Notes under the pieces: model-generated | Database searches by the model: none | What the model was told of the DNA's origin: nothing | The model's input: only the letters and a program-made list of their open reading frames with translations | Shown here: positions 20,812 through 32,997 of the stretch, one piece after another | Layout: every line of letters begins with the position of its first letter | Position numbering within the stretch: position 1 is the first letter of the stretch | Source of the DNA: Alternaria dauci | Taxonomy: Eukaryota; Ascomycota; Dothideomycetes; Pleosporales; Pleosporaceae | Length of the DNA stretch: 64,000 nt | Reading direction: 5' to 3' | NCBI RefSeq assembly: GCF_042100115.1 | Contig: NC_091280.1 | Location: 1,984,001 to 2,048,000 of the forward strand | Translations under genes and position numbers: made by a program

Positions 20812-21737
20812 TTACCATTTCTCAAGGTATGACTCGACGCCAGGGTAACCAGATGTTGAAGTGCGTACCCTCGCCACGGCTTTCAATGCATCAACCAGAG
20901 CTTCTCTTGGATAGTCATCGAAGAATTGCATCCTGCCAGTGCCTTCGTCTGCATCATCGCACGCTTTACACGCAACAACATCAGCGACTAAGCGACGAAG
21001 TGGAGATTCTGGAGGAGTGCCCTCATAAATGATCTCGACGCTCTCCGATCCCATGTGCCAATCCAGTATCTTTTGTGCCTTGAACAGTTTCTGTAACACT
21101 GCATTCTTGTACCTCGCGTCGATGATTTTTCCTCCAAAGACGTACGCTCGTGCAAGCGCGATAAAGATTTCCTCTATTTGTTCAGCTCTCTCTTCGTCGT
21201 CGTCCTCGGCTGCTTCGAGGCGCAGGTCGATTGATATCTTGTTGGTGTACAGCCATTTAATGTAGTCGCTGACAGTTCCCACTGGATAATTAGACAGATC
21301 AATGGTACGTGATTCTGCGTTCATATTGGTCCATCCTGGTTTCAAAGCGTTTTGAAAGAACTTCGAGCTGTAGCAAAGGATACCGTCGTGAACGTTGAGA
21401 CAGTCTGCACCGTAAATGCCTCCCTCGACTATGAGCTGGATGATATCATCGCTCGGACTATATGCGTCAGTAATAGCTAGCAGATTTCTGAATCACGGGA
21501 CAGGATTACTCCATGTTGATCGGTACGCAAGTCCTAGAGCTCACGGTGTCGGGCACGCGTTTTGTTTCGTTGTTGTAGCTATCGCTTTGGAAGTTTGGAT
21601 AAGTGTCAAAGAGGAAAATGACTTACGGTATTGAACTGTACTGAGAGTAGGGCGAGAAAAGTGTGTACCCTGTTTAACCTTTACCTTCACCTTCACCTTC
21701 ACCTCGGAGAAGACTCACAGCTTTCAGTTTCCAGCAT
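20812..21737 (-). CDS. BTB/POZ domain protein
   Basis: Exons in transcription order are 21737-21719, 21669-21627 and 21457-20812 (introns of 49 and 169 bp), giving 235 aa. The core reads SDDIIQLIVEGGIYGADCLNVHDGILCYSSKFFQNALK, the start of a BTB/POZ fold, followed by TIDLSNYPVGTVSDYIKWLYT (the typical tail of the domain) and an acidic DDDEERAEQIEEIFIALARAYVFG segment. Such small fungal BTB proteins are often of unknown role; some act as cullin-3 adaptors. The 5' exons are inferred from good donors (GTGAGT, GTAAGT) and matching phase, and are less certain than exon 3. The stop lies 32 bp from the right end of the mobile element. The first intron holds a small hexamer repeat. Confidence 0.65.
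21681..21704. repeat. short hexamer microsatellite (CCTTCA)n
   Basis: About four tandem six-base units within the inferred first intron of the BTB gene. It is not telomeric (TTAGGG/CCCTAA). Confidence 0.6.
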
Positions 21738-22543
21738 TGAGTTTTTGGGTGTAGTAAGAGAGCGTGAATGAGACAAAAGCAGACCTGTTGACGTCACGCT
21801 CAAAAAAAGCTGTCTTGGTAGGCCAGCGGCGGTTTTAAGCGTTTGCCATATCGAGTCGCTACGCCATTGACGGAGAATCTTACATCTAGAGCCGGAGATA
21901 ACTCTTACAGACCATGCAATAACTATGCAAGCCGGCAACAATGGTGGCCACGTCAGATCCTACATGACAGGAATGTGCCGATGACTCCCACCAATATCGT
22001 CGAGTTCCTTTCATTGTAAACCAGATCCGTATCGCAGCTTCCGAAACTAGATCCGCGGAGCGTCACCGTATCGACCGCATCATTAGCAGGTTCCCGTAAT
22101 TATGGGTTGGTACCTAGGTAGTTGGATGGCATTGTGCGTTGGACGGCTTGCCCTAAGTAGTAGCTCCAGACGCATGCCAGTGCGCATCCCTTGCTGATCT
22201 CTTTGTTTCCATCGTACGCCCCTGCCCCAGTCCAGCCGAGGCATCTCTGTGGATCTAGAGCATCTACATCTATCAGGACTAATTGAGGCGCAGGAGGCGC
22301 AGGAGGCACAGTCCTGCCGAGCTATCGCACATGTAGACTTAGCAGTTGGCAAACATCGCGCGCCCAGCAAAGCACTATTCTCGTCCACCCTTGTATATTA
22401 GCGGTGAGCCGTTCGAAATTGATAGTTGTGACGGCTTGCAACCTCACCTTGTTCTTATACAACCGACTCAAGCGATTTTCGGTACAATAACGTCGCCCAG
22501 AAACACCCAAAGCAAGAAGACAAATGACTCTAATTCTTCCAAT
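21738..22543. other. intergenic region, about 800 bp
   Basis: Divergent promoters of the BTB gene and the 673-aa unknown gene. A small imperfect repeat GGCGCAGGAGGCGCAGGAGG sits at about 22289-22308. No gene is supported, although the next CDS frame is open upstream to an ATG at 22346. Confidence 0.4.
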
Positions 22544-24629
22544 ATGGCTCAGCGACCGACGCTGGAATATACGGCGGGTACAGGAGGCGAAATGACAGAA
22601 GGAACCAGAAGAAATGGGTCGAATAAGAATGCCAGTCCTGTCATAACTCGCAGTCTCTCCAATCCGATATCTTTGGAGACCACAAATCTAGGATTTGAGA
22701 TCGTAGCAGGGTGCATTTCGAATAAAAAGTCAGCTGGCATTGCCAACGAGGCGATCTCGCCAATCCTACATCGTGCGCTTTATACGCAGATGTCTGAGAA
22801 GCAGTGTTCAGATAGCGCCGTTGGAGACTCGCCAATACAGTCGATGTCTTCACTTCCGAGGGCCAGTTCGGCCTTTCCTGCAGTTTCGCCCAGTATCGAT
22901 ACCTCAGACAACTACCGTACGACTGATGAGCAGAACCGAGCTGTAACAAGTCTCCTGAAATCATCAATCAGCATGAAACCCTCGAGAATGCAGTCTATTC
23001 GCAGAGTTTCCGTACAGACAAGCGACTTTCGTCTACCCCCCGAACAGCCTGAGAATCGCTTCGTCGACGAAAGTGGGATTGTATTCCCTGGGGTCTGCGA
23101 CCGTCAGCAATGTGCTCTGCCACGGGCGCATTTTGTAACATCTTTTCGTCTTTGCGAACCTACGGAATACACCACTGCACTGGCAGATCATGGCGTTACT
23201 TATGCAGACTACTGCCGACTGATCACTGCGCTCTGGCACTTTTTGGACCAAATCAGGAAGGAAAAGAAGCGAAAGAAAAGTGAAACGAGCCCGGTATCGA
23301 CACCTTTGGCAGAGGCTGGCGAAGACAACAACACCAGTGGAATCAGTCCTGTGACTGGCACGACTAAGAACTTTTGGGACACGACCGAACAGCTGAGGAA
23401 GAATAGACAAGAAGCCGTCGCACTCAACAAGTTACTCGAAGAGATAACGTGGAATTTCCAATCCAGGGGCGTATCAGTACTGGTTTGCGTGCAGTCGTTC
23501 TCGCTGTTCGCGCCTTCTCGTCTTTCAGAGGCACACATCCAGATCCTACATGTCAACCATGACCAAACCTTGCAGACGGCACTAGACTCTACACCAAAAG
23601 GCAAGCCCGATCCCCGTACGGGACAGCGCCTGTCGTTTATCGATGTTTTTTCCTTTGCGAGGTGCGAACAAGAACCACAACGACCGACACTCGAGCGGCA
23701 AGCCATGTCTGCGACGACAACGACGACAGACCATGTAGGCAACCCTGATTATCAGCGTGGAGCACAGAACCGGGACCGTTCCAAACCTTATCCTCTTTGC
23801 CCTGACGCTATTCCGACACACAAGCGATCGATTCTGAGTGCCAGCATCGATCGGTATGGTGTTGATCCTTACTTTCGGGCTTGGATGAGAGCAAGTATCA
23901 ATTCCGGAACACAGTGTAGCACCTACGGAGAGTACTTGATCGAGAAAGAAAGGGATCCGTTTGTAAACAAGAGAATCAAGTACGCCGATGCTACACTGAA
24001 CCGAAACATTGTCGATAAGATGGTGCGCGATGATCGGACTTGGAAGGACCGGTTCCCTATTGCCATAAATAGAGCCAAGTACGATCACAACAGGAAACTA
24101 GAGTGCCGCAAGACAGCAGAACACGGATCGAGACTCCGAATCCTGCGATTCGGATTTCGACATCCAATCTATCCTCCACACACGCCTGAGATGGACGTGC
24201 TCGGTCTCAGCAAAGACTTGTACCTGTCCATCATAACGAGCATTGACCGGATGCATACGAGCATGCGGCTCAACACGAAATGTCCAGGCATGTACATGAT
24301 CGCATCCCTGAACAGCGTTCGGCGCAAGGGGACCGAGGACGCGGTGATGAAGCTCAGAGAGTACATTAGACGACTGAACGCATCGCAACGGACCATTGTG
24401 TGGACCATTGAGAAGATACCTTGGGTATACGACAAAGGGTAAGAACTTCCATGTACGAACTGCGCGTGAGACATACACTGACTTCGTACATCAACATTCT
24501 AGGTTCGGGCGAAATCGTACGGAGTGGGAGATCAGCGCTTGGAGCGCGGAAGATCCCTTGGAGCTGCTCATGCAGCTGGAGCGATGGGGCCTCATTGAGA
24601 ACCGAATGAGTCTCGATGACGAAGACTGA
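22544..24629 (+). CDS. conserved fungal protein of unknown function
   Basis: Join 22544-24438, 24503-24629 (64-bp intron), giving 673 aa. The ATG at 22544 (MAQRPTLEYTAG) was chosen over an in-frame ATG at 22346, which would add 66 residues of poor character; both are possible. The first 200 residues are Ser/Thr/Pro-rich and look disordered. A more ordered block follows (FRLCEPTEYTTALADHGVTYADYCRLITALWHFLDQI), then a basic charged stretch, a second block with VSVLVCVQSFSLFAPSRLSEA, and a C-terminal region ending in EWEISAWSAEDPLELLMQLERWGLIE. No domain is recognised. The gene structure is supported by the splice that restores a sensible C-terminus. Confidence 0.65.
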
Positions 24630-25365
24630 CCTCGCGGTCGCTCTGAGCTGTTGGGCTGTGAATGTGGTATGGAGCCATATTGCAGGGGAGTTGGTACTGT
24701 AGCGTAAGCAGTCTCCATACACACCTGTTCTTCTTCGTGATGTGATCGAGGTGGTGCGAAGACACAAAGCATTCCAAAGCTGAGATGAACAATGTAGATT
24801 ACTGAGCCTACCTGGGTAGTTAGCGTCTTGGCACGACGGTGTGTTTCCGCGCGATATGCTAAGCACACCCAACTTTATCCTCTTCTCGTCTCAAGCAGGT
24901 TTCAGTGATGTGATAACCTCGGTGCTACTGCGGTGCCACAAGCTTATGACACGGGCCTGGAATGTGCTGCGCCTGCCGTCCAGAGAATGTTCTAGAGAGC
25001 AACGCATCACGGCATTTGAATCTCCTCAGCCCACCACCTAAGTACCGGCCATCACAAGCAAGGGTGCCTTGTCGAAAACAAGCTCCAAGTACTCCACTAG
25101 TCTACGCGCGCATTACTAAGGTACAGCGGTTAGGAGCTGAGGGTTTGAAAGCACCGCGGAAAGTGAGGACCTGAGGATGTGGGGCCCTATACCTACACCA
25201 TCGGTCTGCATAATCACGACCTCGTCGCGACATATATAAGAAGTTGTCGTTATCGTTAAAGCGGACCATCAGCCCAACAATATTTACTTCTCCAACTCAC
25301 TGCACACTTTACAGTAAGGCAACACATTGCATCTACTCACGCACAACCACCAACACTCCAACGTC
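24630..25365. other. intergenic region, about 740 bp
   Basis: Promoter and 3' flank of neighbouring genes. It contains the TATA candidate at 25233-25240. Short ORFs have no domain. Confidence 0.4.
25233..25240 (+). promoter_or_regulatory. TATA-box candidate for the NmrA-like gene
   Basis: TATATAAG lies 125 bp upstream of the ATG at 25366, a plausible distance in filamentous fungi. The call is from sequence only. Confidence 0.45.
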
Positions 25366-26303
25366 ATGTCTATCAAGAACGTCATCATCATTGGAGTAGG
25401 CATCCCTCTCCAACTGCTCATGAAAGCATTAACTAACAACAATAGGCGGGTGGTAACCTTGGTCCCTCCATCTTGAATGCTTTCCTCAAAGAGTCCTCTT
25501 TCAACACATCCGTCCTTTCCCGCCAAGGGTCCAAGTCTACCTTCCCCACAGGTGTCAAAGTGTTCCGCGCAGACTATGATTCGCATGACAGCCTAAAGGA
25601 GGCGCTCCAGGGCCAGGATGCCGTTGTCTCACTCGTCGGTGGTACGGCAGTGGGAGACCAAAACAAGTTGATCGATGCTTCCATCGCAGCGGGAGTGAAG
25701 CGCTTCATTCCCTCAGAGTACGGCAGCAACACGCCTGACAAGCGCACTTGCGATATCGTGCCCGTGTTCGAGGCCAAGCTCAACACAGTCAACTACCTCA
25801 AGAGCAAGGAGAAGGAGATTAGCTGGACCAGCATCATCACTGGTCCCTTCTTCGACTGGGGCCTCAGGGTTTCTTTCCTGGGCTTTGACGGCGCTTCCAA
25901 GACGGCAACCCTCTTTGACGATGGTGAAGCCGTCTTTTCGGCAACCAACCTCCACCAGATTGGCCTTACGACTGTTAAGGCACTCGAGCACGCAGATCTG
26001 ACCAAGAACCAATACGTGTACGTTAGTGGATTCCAGACGACACAGAAGGAGATATTGGCTGTGGCAGAGAAGGTCACGGGTGCGAAGTGGACCGTCAACA
26101 AGGTCAGCGCGAAGGAGCACATTGAGCAAGGGCTTGCCAAGTTCCAGTCGGGAGACTTTAGCGGTATCCCGTACCTGCTCCAGGGCGTCACATTTGCCAA
26201 GGAGCATCAGCTAGGTGACTTGTCACCGTCGGGTCTGTGGAACGAGAAGCTGGGTGTGCCCAAGGAGGGCCTTGAGGAGACTATCAAGGCTGTGTGGGGT
26301 TGA
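25366..26303 (+). CDS. NmrA-like / isoflavone-reductase-like NAD(P)-binding protein
   Basis: Join 25366-25395, 25446-26303 (50-bp intron with CTAAC branch), giving 295 aa. The 30-bp first exon encodes MSIKNVIIIG. Splicing completes the Rossmann motif GAGGNLG. The rest follows the atypical SDR / NmrA pattern: LSRQGSKSTFP (NADP-type Arg after the second strand), DAVVSLVGG, AGVKRFIPSEYGSNTPD, and SIITGPFFDWGLR. The family includes isoflavone/phenylcoumaran reductases, secondary-metabolite reductases and redox-sensing regulators. The substrate cannot be predicted, and no biosynthetic cluster is visible around it. Confidence 0.85.
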
Positions 26304-26976
26304 ACTGGGAGCTGTCGATTTAGGTAGCCGATCGAGGTAGTATTTCCATCTAATGAACTCTGTTGATGGTGACACCATACGAAATATGAATCTCCTTGAT
26401 GCACTATGCTGGTAGTGATATGATGTGATAGGGCAAGAGCGTGTTGTGCGCTAGCCTCTTTCAGACACCTGGGGAAGATCCCGGCGAGTCTCCATCTGAA
26501 GGTTGGGACATGGCCGAAGACCAACACGCGTAAAACCGTCGCACCTACCAATTGGAATAACATCCAACTAGCCAATACCCTGTGCCAATCATAAACATGG
26601 CAGATCGCGCGGCCAAACGGATGCGACGTATAAGCACCGAATATGACGAGTCCGAGGGCGACGGATGGGACGCGAGAGGAAACAGCACCAGGTATGTGGC
26701 TGACAAGGCGAGCGAATGACTTGCACCCCATCGCCAAGGGCAGCGCGTCGAGTGCAGCAGTCCCAAAGAGCAATGGCTGCCCCAGAAGACCCTCTCTGAA
26801 CCACCACCACTCTTGCACTACCACCACCACCTTTGTGCCACCCGCCTGCACATCCCTGCGCGACGTCAGCGGTACGGAGATTCGAACGGGCCATCTGACG
26901 CCGTCGCCATCCTTCCCATCTGCCTCTTCCCGCTTCTGCCCGTCCTGCTCACCTCTCCCCATACGCCGCTGCCACC
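26304..26976. other. intergenic region, about 670 bp
   Basis: 5' flank of the Ies2-like gene, with a CACCAC-rich stretch near 26808-26832. Long ORFs crossing it on both strands continue into flanking genes out of frame and are not supported. Confidence 0.4.
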
Positions 26977-28252
26977 ATGCCTCGCCTGCGGTCGCGCGCA
27001 CCTCCAGCTCCAGCTCCCCTAACACCCTCCAGTGCCACCCCTACCGCCTCGTCGACTCGCCCACGCCGCGGGACTGCGAACCAGTCGCCTGCTGCGGCCG
27101 TCATACAGCGCTCCTCGCCCGAAGAGACGCGCCAGTCGATACACCTCACCGTCAAGTCATCGCCCAACAAGATCAGACAAGCCACCGGCGGGGCGGCGCC
27201 AAAGGCAGGCGTCAGCAGGAACAACATAGTCGCGGGCAAACGCGCCTCGCGGAGCAGTCGTGTGGTGCAGGAAATTGACAGCGACGACGACGACGACGAA
27301 GAAGAAGACGATGACGACGACGATGACGCCGAGGAAGTCGATGCCATGGACGTCGACGACGACTCGGATGAGAACGAGGTAGACGCCGAGGGCGACGAGG
27401 ACGAGGACATGGACGCCGAAGGGGACGAAGACGACGACATGGAGGACACACCAGCGCCCCGGATCACGGTCAACGCGAACAGAGGCATCCCCGTCCAGCC
27501 AGCGCCAGCGATAAAACTCACAAAAGCACAAGACAAGGTCGAGGCCAAGGAAATGGCCATGGACGACGACGATGACGACGACGACCTCAGCGATCCCGAC
27601 TCCGATCTCGACGAAGAAGACGCAGAAGGCGAAGACGAGGACGCCGAGGGCGAAGAAGACGACGACATGGGCGTCACACCCGGCGCAGATATGGACGAGG
27701 ACATGGACAGCGACGAAGATGCCAGCCGCGACCAGACGCCTGATGTCACCAAGATGACGAAGCGACAACGCGCCCTCATCAACGAAGATGGCGACGGCGC
27801 GCTCCTGGCACTCTCCAACGAGGCACAGAAGAAGAAACACCTTACAGCTGAAGAACACGCCATGCGAAGGGCAGAAATGGCAAGGCGAAGGAAGAACCTC
27901 AGCGAGAAGAGGAACGAGGAGGAAAAGGTGTGTCCATTTGTCTGCATTGTTTGAATTAACAGCTGCTAATCTCCATCTCTAGCTCGACACCATCAATCGT
28001 CTCCTCAAGAAACAGCCCCCGAAACGCGGCCGCAAATCCATGATGAGTGTGGACGAAGACGGAGAGGAGGTGGAACACGAGCCTGAGCGCGCAAACCCAC
28101 TCTTCACACGCTACATCCAGAACGCCAAGGGGACCCAGCTTGCTATTCCTGATGAGTGGCTCCAGGCTCCCGTTGGCAGTGTATTCGCTGGGAACATGCA
28201 GAAGGGGAATCAGAAGCCATTCAGTGGAAGGATGGTCGAGGAAGTTGCTTAA
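26977..28252 (+). CDS. ies2: INO80 chromatin-remodelling complex subunit Ies2 (PAPA-1 domain)
   Basis: Join 26977-27927, 27983-28252 (55-bp intron), giving 406 aa. The start has the strong context GCCACCATGC. A basic, Pro/Ser-rich N-terminus is followed by a very acidic middle (several runs of 5-8 Asp/Glu between residues about 100 and 260). The conserved PAPA-1-like helix comes next, AMRRAEMARRRKNLSEKR, continued after the splice by LDTINRLLKKQPPKRGRK. The C-terminus (NPLFTRYIQNAKGTQLAIPDEW) is also family-like. Ies2 stimulates INO80 ATPase activity and nucleosome sliding in the nucleus. The acidic tract creates a long spurious Ser/Val-rich ORF on the opposite strand. Confidence 0.85.
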
Positions 28253-28388
28253 TGGTAGTCTGAGGGCGACGACCAAGAAGAGAAACAGAACGTGTACATT
28301 TAGCGGTGCATACCATGGAGTTGTTTTCTTGCTGAGCTTCTAGAACACATCATAATCATGATACATTTCTTCCTGTCTACTGGACTAG

Positions 28389-30430
28389 CTACTTCACCTC
28401 CAATCTCATCGCATCATACTGTACGTATACCGACTCGGGCAACAACGCGCTCTCAAAGTTCGTCCCGTTGTACGGCAAGCTAAGTATCAAACTGTTCTCA
28501 CCGTCCTTTAGCAAGGAAGTCGGGAAAAGGAACTTGTGCGCGAGATTGTAGCAGATGACTGCGGAGCGGACAGCGCAGGACGAGGATTGGTTGTATCTGT
28601 CATCTCGATTAGCAAAACACAAAGCAAGGTATGACGGACCAGGGAAACTTACGGAATGATCCATGGCTCAAGGTCGTCGCCGTTGACATTTACAGTAAGA
28701 GGTAGATTCGAGTACGGCTCACTCGCATTAAAGATATCCGTGTTCCCTGCCGCCGTCTTTGCACCAGCAAGCTGCACAGTAAACGTAGCAGTAGTCTTGT
28801 TGCTCAACTCCTTGGCCTGCGCATCGAACAAAATAGTCCAGTTGTACGGATGATCAGGTACAGGTACCGGGCGCTCGTAGTTGGCCTTGCCACCATAGAC
28901 AGCCCAGTGGACGTAGTTGAGTGCCTGAGACTCGTCGTCGCGACCGACTTTGTACGTCACGCCCTCGGGGAACTCGTCGACGAAATCGAACGCGCCCCAG
29001 TAGAGACGGTATTCCTCTGTGAGGAGAGGGTTCGTGGGCGATTGAGCGTAGCCGTGGCGGTATTCACCGGACGATTTGTCGGGGGTGCCGATGCGGAAGA
29101 GTTCTTTGCCTGCAGACTCGGGGATCCATGTCGCTGATACGGTGGTTTCTTCTCCAGCGGAGACGGAGACGTCGTCTTGGTAATAGTCGCCAAAGATGCC
29201 GTCGGCGTAGACGGTAAGACGATAGTTTCCTGCTTTTACGCGGGGAATGGTTACCTCACCATCAGGTGATATGTCCTCCCAGTATTGGTATGCTTTGTCG
29301 TCGAAGACGTTGTCTTGAAAGTTGTGGCCGCTTTCTGTGAGGATGGCGATGGGGTTCTTGGCTCCGGCGGGCAGGCTGATCTTTGCATTCAAGGTGCCAC
29401 GGCCGGATGTTGGGACGAGGTTCGGTACGTGTTTTGCGATGGAATCGTAGAACTCGGCGTTCCACTCTGGACGGAGACCGTACTGCTCTGCGTCCTCTCG
29501 GAGCTCTTCGAGCGAACCGCCGGAGTTGAAGTGGAAGTACTGGGGTCCAAACGTACGATCAAAGCCATCGGTGATGTTGGGTGTTTGGACTCCGTGGTGG
29601 TTGGAAACCATGTAGTTGTACACGATGCCGTCGACAACGAGATCGGAATGAACGGGGCCGTTGTAGTAGGTCTCGATGGTGTTATGTACAAGCCATGCGC
29701 CGTAAGTCGAGCCGTTGGCGTTACCGGTACCGTCGGCGTACATACCGTGAGCCTTGTGGTCGCGCCACGTGTCTTGGAAAGTATACTTGGTGAAGTAGTC
29801 TCCCACACCCTCGACGTAGGGACTATCTTTCTTGGGTAGATACCACGTAGCATCCTGAACGGTAACCTGGCCCTCTGTATCTGGGCGAGGCGCAGCAAAC
29901 TTCTCGTTGGTAACGAAGTGTGTGAAGAATGCCGGTTCGTGGTTGGGTCTGAACATTGTGCGGAACTCTTGTAGGTTGCGCAAGAAGGGAGTGGTCTTGT
30001 TGTTGTACACCACACGACTGAAGGTGTGCAGACCCGTCTCCCCTTCTCTCAGGAACCAGTATTGCTCCAATCTCTGCCCAGTTGGAGCGTAGGTCTCGCC
30101 CATGCTGATACCACCATATGGGGTACCAGTAGAATCATTGCCACTGAACAGCTGGTACTGAACATTGCTTCCACGACCGGGTGTCCAGAAGCCACTTGGA
30201 GTGCAGTAGCAGTCGAGATATGGACCAACTCCAGTGTTGCCGTTTTCCGTCCCGAGGAGATTCTGGCCGTCAAGAGTCAAGACATTGACATATCCTCTTG
30301 TCTTGCTCACCGACGCGACGAGCCGATCATTGGCGATGGTCAGACTCTGGTTGTTTTGCCTCGCGTTCAGGAAAGCCCAGGATGTCGAAGGCAGCAAAAG
30401 CGCCGCTGCGGTCGCTACGGTAGAGCGCAT
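28389..30430 (-). CDS. secreted rhamnogalacturonan lyase, PL4 family (RglB-like)
   Basis: Exons in transcription order are 30430-28653 and 28596-28389 (56-bp intron), giving 661 aa. The ATG at 30430 starts a signal peptide (MRSTVATAAALLLPSTSWA). The catalytic beta-sandwich has LTIANDRLVASVSKTRGYVNVLTLDGQNLLG at its start, as in PL4 enzymes. A middle FnIII-like domain (NYRLTVYADGIFGDYYQDD) and a C-terminal carbohydrate-binding-like domain (WGAFDFVDEFPEGVTY to SAVICYNLAHKFLFP) complete the three-domain layout. The splice restores WIIPYNQSSS. The length matches the longer RglB type (about 660 aa), not the short RglA type. It cleaves the backbone of pectic rhamnogalacturonan I by beta-elimination outside the cell, fitting a plant-associated or plant-litter lifestyle. 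Confidence 0.9.
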
Positions 30431-30488
30431 GTTGTAGATGGAAGGCGCCAACGAGTACTGCTTGCCCTGAGAAGTACTTGCCTCCCCA

Positions 30489-30496
30489 TTTTTATA
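30489..30496 (-). promoter_or_regulatory. TATA-box candidate for the rhamnogalacturonan lyase gene
   Basis: TATAAAAA on the minus strand, about 60 bp upstream of the ATG at 30430. This is typical for an inducible secreted enzyme gene; inference from sequence. Confidence 0.5.
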
Positions 30497-31470
30497 CGCT
30501 TCGTATCCAGGTACACGGGAAAATTAACTGAAGCCAAGCGCGTTGATCCTAGCCATAATCCGGGGTAAAGGAGGAGAGAGTGCTATGGGGACGGCACGCT
30601 AATCGGCCCTTCGGTGGGAAAGCAACCGAGGACAGGGTCTGCTAGAAGGGTAAATGGCCCACATGTTCTCTCGTACCTTCCCAAACGTGTTTGTGAAAGC
30701 AGGCCCTACGAGACATTCTATTGTGAGTGGTTGTGGCTTCCTTTGAGGGTGTAAAGGATCTTTGGGGGGCGTGGTTTGCAGGCGGTGCCCATGAATAGCC
30801 TCCCAGTCAGGCGAGTCATGACGGTACGTGCTTCTTGCCGCTACGGCCTTGTTATTCTGCACCACATTGATTCATTGCAATTCCAAGCGAGCTATCACGG
30901 GCTTCCGGCGAGTGGCTTACCACGATGTATACAGTAGGTTGAGTATGTTCCGAGTTCTAGCCCTCTTTGATAGTTGCGCCGCATGCTACGCCACACCTCC
31001 AGGGCTAGCGCAGGGATCAGCCCTCGTATGCGCGATCACCCGGCATAGGATGTATTCATCCTGTGTAGAAGCCGTGTTGTGCTCCTTCCATCTATACGGA
31101 TATGTAGTCTCCTTCGACGCTCCTGCGCGCTCCCAAGGCCTATCTGTTCGGAAATATAATCATCGTGTCTGGAGAACGAATGATAACAAAGAGAAGGCGT
31201 GATAATGAAGAGTCCAGAAATAGAAAGAGTTTGAATCTTTAAATCTGTGCGAGACTGTAGTTATTGTAATGTCTAGGAGTGAGATTAGTTGTTGAAGAAT
31301 ATAGCAGTCGTTATGATTGTTCTGATGACTAGCTTCAATTACGTCATTATCGGACTAAATGAACCTGCCGAGCTGTCACCTGCTTCAACAACGACACGCG
31401 TCAAAACATACATTACACATCCAAGCTTCGCAGCGGGAGGAAACAGAGATACACTAACCTTTGCGCAGTG
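30497..31470. other. intergenic region, about 970 bp
   Basis: Shared upstream region of the divergent lyase and MFS genes. The part nearest the MFS gene (31200-31470) is AT-rich. No gene is supported; the 124-codon plus-strand ORF at 30828-31202 has no recognisable domain. Confidence 0.4.
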
Positions 31471-32997
31471 ATGAGTTCTTCTCAGAGGGAGAGCGAGCCT
31501 CTACTGCAGGGCTCCCCAACCAAAGTCATAACATTCGAACCCAACGACCCGGACGACCCGCGGAACTGGTCGAAAGCGCGGAAATGGCTGATGGTCGCTG
31601 CTATCATTCCGATAGACCTCAGTGTCTCTTGGGGAGCAAGCGGCTTTAGTCCTGTTGCGAGCGATTTCGCCAAAGACATGGGCGTCTCACCGAGTGTTGC
31701 GGTTCTAGGATTAAGCATGTATGTGCTTGGATTGGCTTTTGGGCCTATGACTTTGGCTCCTCTTTCGGAGTACTTTGGAAGGAGACCAGTTTATATCGTT
31801 TCCTACGGTATCTTTCTCTTGCTACTCTTGGGAACAACATACGTAGAAACATTAGGACCGTTCCTAGTCCTGCGCTTGTTTTCAGGCTACTTTTCATCTA
31901 CGACAATCTCGAATTTCGGAGGCACCATCGCGGATCTCTTTCATCATCATGACACTGGGCCAGCCATGTCGTGGTTTCTTTGGGCGGCAACAGGTGGCAG
32001 TCCTACTGGATTCGTCCTTTTTTCGTTCATCGCAAATGGTAAATCATGGCATGAAGTCTTTCGGATCATGTTTCTCATCTGCTTGAGCTTCTGGGTTGTT
32101 ATGGTCATTGCACTATATAGTCTTGGAGAGACTAGACATAGTGTCATTCTCTTACGAAGAGCGAGAGCTTTGCGCCTGCGGACAGGGGATGAAGAGCTGG
32201 AAGTGCCGAATGAGATGAAGCAGCGAGGACCAAAGCAGTTGTTCGGCACAGCGCTCGCACGTCCTTTCCGCTTCTTAGGATCTGAAGCTATCGTGCAATT
32301 CGGTGCACTTTACAACGGATTTCTCTACGGCCTGAGCTTCCTCTTCAACGGTGCGTTCCACATGATCTTCGGTCCAAACGGATACGGCTTCGATACCATT
32401 GGCGTTGGTATTTCCTTCCTAGGGATAGTTGTGGGGATCACATTTGGCTTGGCCACGAATGTCTTCCAAGAACGGTACTACCAGCGAAAAGTCTCACAGG
32501 CTGGCCATCGTGACGTCCCTGAGGCGAGAGTGTACCACGCGAAGCTGGCAGCTATCGTATTACCCGTTTCCCTTTTAGCTTTCGCACTCACCGCAACGCC
32601 GAATATACATCCATTCTTTGCAGTGCTCGCCAGCACGTTCTGGGGATGGTCATTCTACACCCTGAGTAAGTCATCCAGGCGCCCCGTATCAATTATATGG
32701 CGCTAACAGTTCGATCTAGTCCTTATGACCCTTACTTACACCGAAGACGCATACAAAACGTACTCAGCCTCAGCACTTGCTGGCATTGGACTGATACGTA
32801 ATCTGGCTGGTGCTGGGTTTCCACTGGTCGGAAGACATCTGTTTCTGAACGTAGGCACGAGGAATGCAAGCCTGGTGCTGATGGCAATTGCAATCTGTTT
32901 AGCGCCCATACCGTTCTTTCTTGAAAGAAGAGGCGTGTCATTACGCAAGAGAAGTCCATGGGCGGCCGCGCATGAAGATGAGGACGAAACTGCTTAG
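31471..32997 (+). CDS. MFS transporter, DHA1 drug/polyamine type
   Basis: Join 31471-32665, 32720-32997 (54-bp intron), giving 490 aa. The cytosolic N-terminus includes FEPNDPDDPRNWSKARKW, the typical entry to fungal DHA1 transporters. About 12 hydrophobic segments follow. The loop between TM2 and TM3 reads APLSEYFGRRPVYIVSYG (MFS motif A variant with GRRP). TM4 and TM5 have LRLFSGYFSSTTISNFGG and WFLWAATGGSPTGFV. The splice adds the last TM segments (ALAGIGLIRNLAGAGFPLVG, VLMAIAICLAPIPFFLERRG). It is a plasma-membrane proton-coupled exporter by family; the substrate is unknown. It is divergent from the rhamnogalacturonan lyase with about 1 kb between them. Confidence 0.88.

Noticed and set aside
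21681..21704. Hexamer repeat as possible telomere-like sequence
   Set aside because: The unit CCTTCA differs from the fungal telomere unit, the array is only 24 bp, and it lies in an inferred intron.
26949..27947. 332-codon minus-strand ORF, very Ser-rich
   Set aside because: Antisense shadow of the Asp/Glu codon runs (GAC/GAA) of the Ies2-like gene, which has a domain match and a valid splice.
30828..31202. 124-codon ORF with a signal-like start between the lyase and MFS genes
   Set aside because: No domain, starts inside the shared promoter region, and composition is not coding-like.
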